Shown here piece by piece: positions 5,085-5,331 of a stretch of DNA of 5,331 nucleotides. The stretch's first letter is position 1. Each line of letters opens with the position of its first letter. The notes under the pieces were generated by a model. The model saw nothing but the letters and a program-made list of their open reading frames with translations. It was not told the DNA's origin and did not search any database. The stretch is taken from NCBI GenBank assembly GCA_014189685.1, contig DVAB01000044.1:1-5331 (forward strand). Direction: 5' to 3'. The stretch is from Candidatus Naiadarchaeum limnaeum. GTDB lineage: Archaea > Undinarchaeota > Undinarchaeia > Undinarchaeales > Naiadarchaeaceae. The translations under genes and the position numbers were made by a program.

Positions 5085-5331
5085 CCAAAACTTTTTATTT
5101 CGCCACCTCAAACCGCGGAAAATTTGCAGAAGCTCAGGAAAAATTCCGCGCAGCAGGGCTGAAATTAAAGCGAAAGCCGGTTGATTTATTAGAAATTCAG
5201 TCAGATGATTTAGTTGAAATTTCCAGAATAAGCGCCCGCGAATTGGCAAAAACTTTCAAGAAGCCGTTTTTTGTTGAAGACGCAGGATTATTTGTAAAAG
5301 CTTTGAACGGATTTCCAGGACCGTACTCAAA
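5081..5331 (+). CDS. rdgB: XTP/dITP diphosphatase, HAM1/RdgB family (partial: C-terminus beyond the right edge)
   Basis: First 83 codons of a protein usually about 180-200 residues long. The family hydrolyses dITP, ITP and XTP to monophosphates and pyrophosphate, keeping deaminated purines out of DNA and RNA. The nucleotide-binding motif FATSNRGKF is at 7-15 (usually T-x-N-x-x-K), VEDAGLFV at 65-72 includes the catalytic acidic pair Glu66-Asp67, and GFPGPYS (77-83) is the expected loop. EIQSDDLVEISRISARELAK is the typical archaeal connection between them. The start is set by the family N-terminus and by the ATGA overlap with the PPC gene. Bud32 and HAM1 are, to my knowledge, recurrent neighbours in archaea, supporting vertical inheritance of this operon core. 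Confidence 0.95.
   Translation, partial: MTKTFYFATSNRGKFAEAQEKFRAAGLKLKRKPVDLLEIQSDDLVEISRISARELAKTFKKPFFVEDAGLFVKALNGFPGPYS

Noticed and set aside
4684-5088. Minus-strand frame opposite the PPC gene
   Set aside because: It is antisense to a clear DUF296 protein and looks like a composition effect.
1-5331. tRNA, rRNA, CRISPR array or insertion sequence
   Set aside because: I saw no cloverleaf with a T-loop, no regularly spaced repeats and no transposase or terminal inverted repeats on either strand.

Overview
The window looks like part of an archaeal genome, probably a small-genome (DPANN-type) lineage, although the exact group cannot be settled from 5.3 kb. The case for an archaeon rests on a stand-alone Bud32-type (PRPK) kinase with the family's basic C-terminus, archaeal-style HAM1 and PPC/DUF296 proteins, short intergenic regions with TATA-like boxes 28-40 nt ahead of start codons, and start codons that mostly lack a Shine-Dalgarno site.

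Left part (1-1893, minus strand): one long reading frame runs off the left edge. I read 631 codons without a stop. It encodes a membrane-anchored or secreted protein with an N-terminal hydrophobic segment, an unrecognised four-cysteine domain, a Thr/Pro-rich linker with an internal repeat, a short collagen-like Gly-Pro stretch, and then the activator and peptidase domains of a microbial collagenase (peptidase family M9). The window ends two residues after the HEYSH zinc site. This is the most striking gene here.

Middle part (2012-3416): a CobA/BtuR-type corrinoid adenosyltransferase (minus) diverges from an unrecognised 138-residue protein (plus). That protein converges on, and overlaps by 20 bp, a ComEB-type dCMP deaminase (minus). 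The two divergent spacers (2525-2560 and 3417-3469) share a layout in which the likely TATA box of each gene lies next to the start codon of its opposite neighbour.

Right part (3470-5331, plus strand): a tight operon of bud32, a P-loop (deoxy)nucleotide-kinase-like protein, a PPC/DUF296 protein and HAM1/RdgB (cut by the right edge). Junctions are 2 nt, a 4-nt ATGA overlap and a second ATGA overlap. Bud32 belongs to the KEOPS complex, which helps make the t6A tRNA modification. HAM1 removes non-canonical purine triphosphates. The P-loop kinase has clearly different arginine codon use from its operon partners and may be a later insertion. With dCMP deaminase it gives the right half a nucleotide-metabolism and housekeeping character, in contrast to the extracellular peptidase on the left. 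No RNA gene, CRISPR array or insertion sequence was seen, and no gene-free stretch exceeds about 120 bases.
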